The translations under genes were made by a program, and so were the position numbers. The notes under the pieces are model-generated. The model did not search any database. It saw only the letters and a program-made list of their open reading frames with translations, and was not told where the DNA came from. A stretch of 6,730 bases of DNA from Pseudomonadota bacterium (GTDB lineage: Bacteria > Pseudomonadota > Gammaproteobacteria > Enterobacterales > Succinivibrionaceae), in assembly GCA_023460615.1 (NCBI GenBank), contig JAEWPL010000031.1, forward strand, positions 1 through 6,730. The letters are read 5' to 3'. Positions within the stretch are counted from its first letter, which is position 1. Each line of letters starts with the position of its first letter. Shown here piece after piece: positions 4,889 through 6,730 of this stretch.

Positions 4889-6259
4889 ATGGCAAGCATC
4901 AGACCTCGTGAAAGATCAGCAATTATTCAATCTCTACGTGCAGGCGTTACTCCAAGAGTAGGTCTTGAGTATATTCAAGTAGGTAGAGTTAATGAGGTAA
5001 AAGCCTTAAATCAAGATCTTGATAATATTGCTGAAGGTGGTGGTGCTTTTAGAATTATCGTAGGCGATTTTGGTGCTGGTAAATCTTTCTTTTTACAGCT
5101 AATTCGCTATATTGCCCTTGAAAAAGGACTAGTCGTAATCAATGCCGATTTATCTCCTGACAGAAGATTATTTGCCTCTACAGGTCAAGCTCGTAACTTA
5201 TACAAAGAATTATCAAGAAATTTAGCTACAAGAGCCCATCCTGAAGGTAATGCGATGGTTTCTATTGTAGAAAAATTCATCTCAGAGCAGCGTCGTATTG
5301 CCGAAAAAGAAGGTAAAGATGTTGAGCGTGTAATTAAAGATAAACTAAACTCCTTATCAGAGCTTGTTGATGGCTATGACTTTGCTCATGTAATTGCTCA
5401 ATATTGGAAAGCCTACAACGAGGATAATGAAGATCTTAAGAATAATGCAATTCGCTACTTAAGAGGCGAATACACCACTAAAGCAGATGCTAGACGCGAT
5501 CTTGGGGTAAGAGCTATTGTAGATGATTCTAACGTTTATGATCACATCAAATTATTAGCTCGTTTTGTAACTCAAGCAGGCTACAAAGGTTTACTTGTTA
5601 ACCTTGATGAAATGGTAAATCTTTATAAACTTCCATCTCAAAGAGCCCGTAGCTCTAATTATGAGCAAATTCTACGTATCCTAAATGACTGTTTACAAGG
5701 ATCAGCTGAACACATGGGATTCTTATTAGGTGGTACTCCAGAGTTTTTAATGGACCAAAGAAAAGGCTTGTACTCTTACGAAGCTCTCCACTCAAGACTT
5801 GCTGAAAACACCTATGCAAAGATTGCAAATGTAATTGATTATCACAGTCCTGTATTACTACTTAATAACCTCTCCCCTGAGGAGGTTTACGTGCTACTTT
5901 GCAACATCAGAAATGTATTTGCTAATGGTGATAAAGCTAAATACATTCTTCCTGACGAAGCTTTACAAGAGTTCTTAGTACACTGCCATAAAAATATCGG
6001 TGATGCTTACTTTAGAACTCCTCGTAACACCATTAAAGCTTTTGTGGATTTACTCTCTGTAGTTGAGCAAAACCCAGAGTTAAATTGGAAGACTCTTATC
6101 GGTAGTATCCAAATTGATAAAGAAACAGATGGAGAATCTTTAGTATCTCTAGATCAGGAGGATACCACCATAAGCACCGTTATCAAACAAGGTGAACAAC
6201 CTCAAAATAACGCTAAAGATGATGACGATGACGACAATTTAACTTCCTTTACTTTATAA
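4889..6259 (+). CDS. BrxD-type (DUF2791) P-loop ATPase, partner of an Lhr-like helicase
   Basis: Predicted cytoplasmic AAA-like ATPase of the BrxC/BrxD (formerly DUF2791) family, 456 residues, near the usual BrxD length. Walker A is GDFGAGKS (59-66, Lys65) and Walker B is LLVNLDE (235-241, Asp240 and Glu241). Hallmarks of the family follow in order: GVRAIVDDSNVYDHI (206-220), GYKGLLVNLDEMVNLYKL, RSSNYEQILRILNDCLQG, LLGGTPEFLMD and GLYSYEALHSRLAEN, whose Arg may act as the arginine finger. The last residues carry six Asp in a row (444-449) before NLTSFTL. AGGAG at 4875-4879, 9 bases before the ATG, supports the start. The helicase gene starts 8 bases after its stop. In type 2 BREX and in Ter-linked loci such ATPases accompany the same helicase type. 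Its biochemical role is not established; coupling ATP hydrolysis to DNA handling with the helicase is inferred. Confidence 0.92.
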   Translation: MASIRPRERSAIIQSLRAGVTPRVGLEYIQVGRVNEVKALNQDLDNIAEGGGAFRIIVGDFGAGKSFFLQLIRYIALEKGLVVINADLSPDRRLFASTGQARNLYKELSRNLATRAHPEGNAMVSIVEKFISEQRRIAEKEGKDVERVIKDKLNSLSELVDGYDFAHVIAQYWKAYNEDNEDLKNNAIRYLRGEYTTKADARRDLGVRAIVDDSNVYDHIKLLARFVTQAGYKGLLVNLDEMVNLYKLPSQRARSSNYEQILRILNDCLQGSAEHMGFLLGGTPEFLMDQRKGLYSYEALHSRLAENTYAKIANVIDYHSPVLLLNNLSPEEVYVLLCNIRNVFANGDKAKYILPDEALQEFLVHCHKNIGDAYFRTPRNTIKAFVDLLSVVEQNPELNWKTLIGSIQIDKETDGESLVSLDQEDTTISTVIKQGEQPQNNAKDDDDDDNLTSFTL

Positions 6260-6267
6260 GATAAACA

Positions 6268-6730
6268 ATGAGTGATAACGTTGTAGCTTTATTAGATCCA
6301 GCTCTCCAAAGATTCATGTACAAAAAGAATTGGCAAACTCTATTGCCAATTCAACAGGATTCTATAAAACCAATTCTTGAAAGAAAAACAGACGTTATCA
6401 TCTCTGCTTCAACAGCTAGTGGTAAAACTGAAGCTGCTTTTCTCCCTGCCCTTACAGCTATCAATAAAACTAAAGATTTAAGTGGTGTAAGAATTTTATA
6501 TGTAAGCCCACTTAAAGCTTTAATTAACGATCAATTCCGTCGTCTTGAGGAAATGACCGAGTTTTTAAATATTAAAGTAACTCCTTGGCACGGGGATGTA
6601 AGCGCAAGCAAGAAATCAAAACTTATGAATACCCCTCAGGGTGTCATGCTTACCACTCCTGAGTCACTCGAATCTTTACTGATTAACCACAAGCAGTGGA
6701 TTAAAGATTCAATGCAAAACCTCTTTTATG
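6268..6730 (+). CDS. Lhr-like superfamily 2 DEAD/DEAH helicase, BrxHI type, N-terminal part cut by window end
   Basis: The first 154 residues of a large ATP-dependent nucleic-acid helicase. The order of motifs is that of the Lhr/BrxHI group: a PIQ stretch at 27-29 (Q-motif position), motif I SASTASGKTEAAFLPAL (46-62, Lys53), motif Ia YVSPLKALINDQFRRL (78-93), a WHGDVS element (106-111) and TTPESLESLL (128-137). The ASTASGKTE form of motif I, in place of the APTGSGKT of ordinary Lhr, is typical of the BrxHI branch. Motif II (DEAH) and all of the second helicase domain lie beyond the window. The ATG at 6268 has only a weak ribosome binding site (AAG) and lies 8 bases after the ATPase stop, so translation is probably coupled. 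No stop or frameshift is seen in the visible part. Confidence 0.93.
   Translation, partial: MSDNVVALLDPALQRFMYKKNWQTLLPIQQDSIKPILERKTDVIISASTASGKTEAAFLPALTAINKTKDLSGVRILYVSPLKALINDQFRRLEEMTEFLNIKVTPWHGDVSASKKSKLMNTPQGVMLTTPESLESLLINHKQWIKDSMQNLFY

Overview
The window reads as AT-rich chromosomal DNA from a Gram-negative bacterium. It has tight operons, clear AGGAG-type ribosome binding sites, a lipoprotein with a consensus lipobox, a PotABC-type importer and a YmdB-type macrodomain protein. A low-GC gammaproteobacterium (a Succinivibrionaceae- or Pasteurellales-like host-associated lineage) would fit. That is an impression from gene content and codon use; no marker gene settles it. No rRNA, tRNA, insertion sequence, CRISPR array, integrase or phage gene was seen.

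Layout. (1) Positions 1-2107, plus strand: the 3' end of a polyamine/iron-type ABC transporter operon. It holds the C-terminus of the ATPase (end of the nucleotide-binding domain plus TOBE domain) and two complete inner-membrane permeases of PotB and PotC type, each with an EAA loop. The substrate-binding protein is not in the window. (2) Positions 2195-2995, plus strand: a DeoR/GlpR-family repressor, separated from the transporter by a short gap that carries an 11-bp inverted repeat. (3) Positions 3027-3566, minus strand: a macrodomain protein of the O-acetyl-ADP-ribose deacetylase (YmdB) type, convergent with the regulator, with a 7-bp hairpin between them. (4) Positions 3763-4790, plus strand: a two-gene unit joined by a 1-base TAATG overlap. 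It encodes a small DUF4878-like lipoprotein and a membrane-anchored permuted papain-fold protein of the YiiX/YebB type. (5) Positions 4889-6730, plus strand, behind a perfect TATAAT box: a BrxD-type (DUF2791) P-loop ATPase, followed 8 bases later by the start of an Lhr-like superfamily 2 helicase (BrxHI type), cut by the window end.

How they fit together. The transporter genes make one importer, and the DeoR protein is a plausible local regulator of it, although the usual ligands of the two families do not match. The lipoprotein and the papain-fold protein should be co-translated and both act in the envelope. The most interesting part is the right end. BrxD-type ATPases and BrxHI helicases are known as partners in type 2 BREX phage-defence loci and in Ter-linked (TerB-domain) gene neighbourhoods. 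Here the pair starts its own transcription unit with no BREX methylase, phosphatase or kinase gene upstream, so the identity of the downstream genes decides whether this is BREX, a Ter-type stress system or a smaller stand-alone system.
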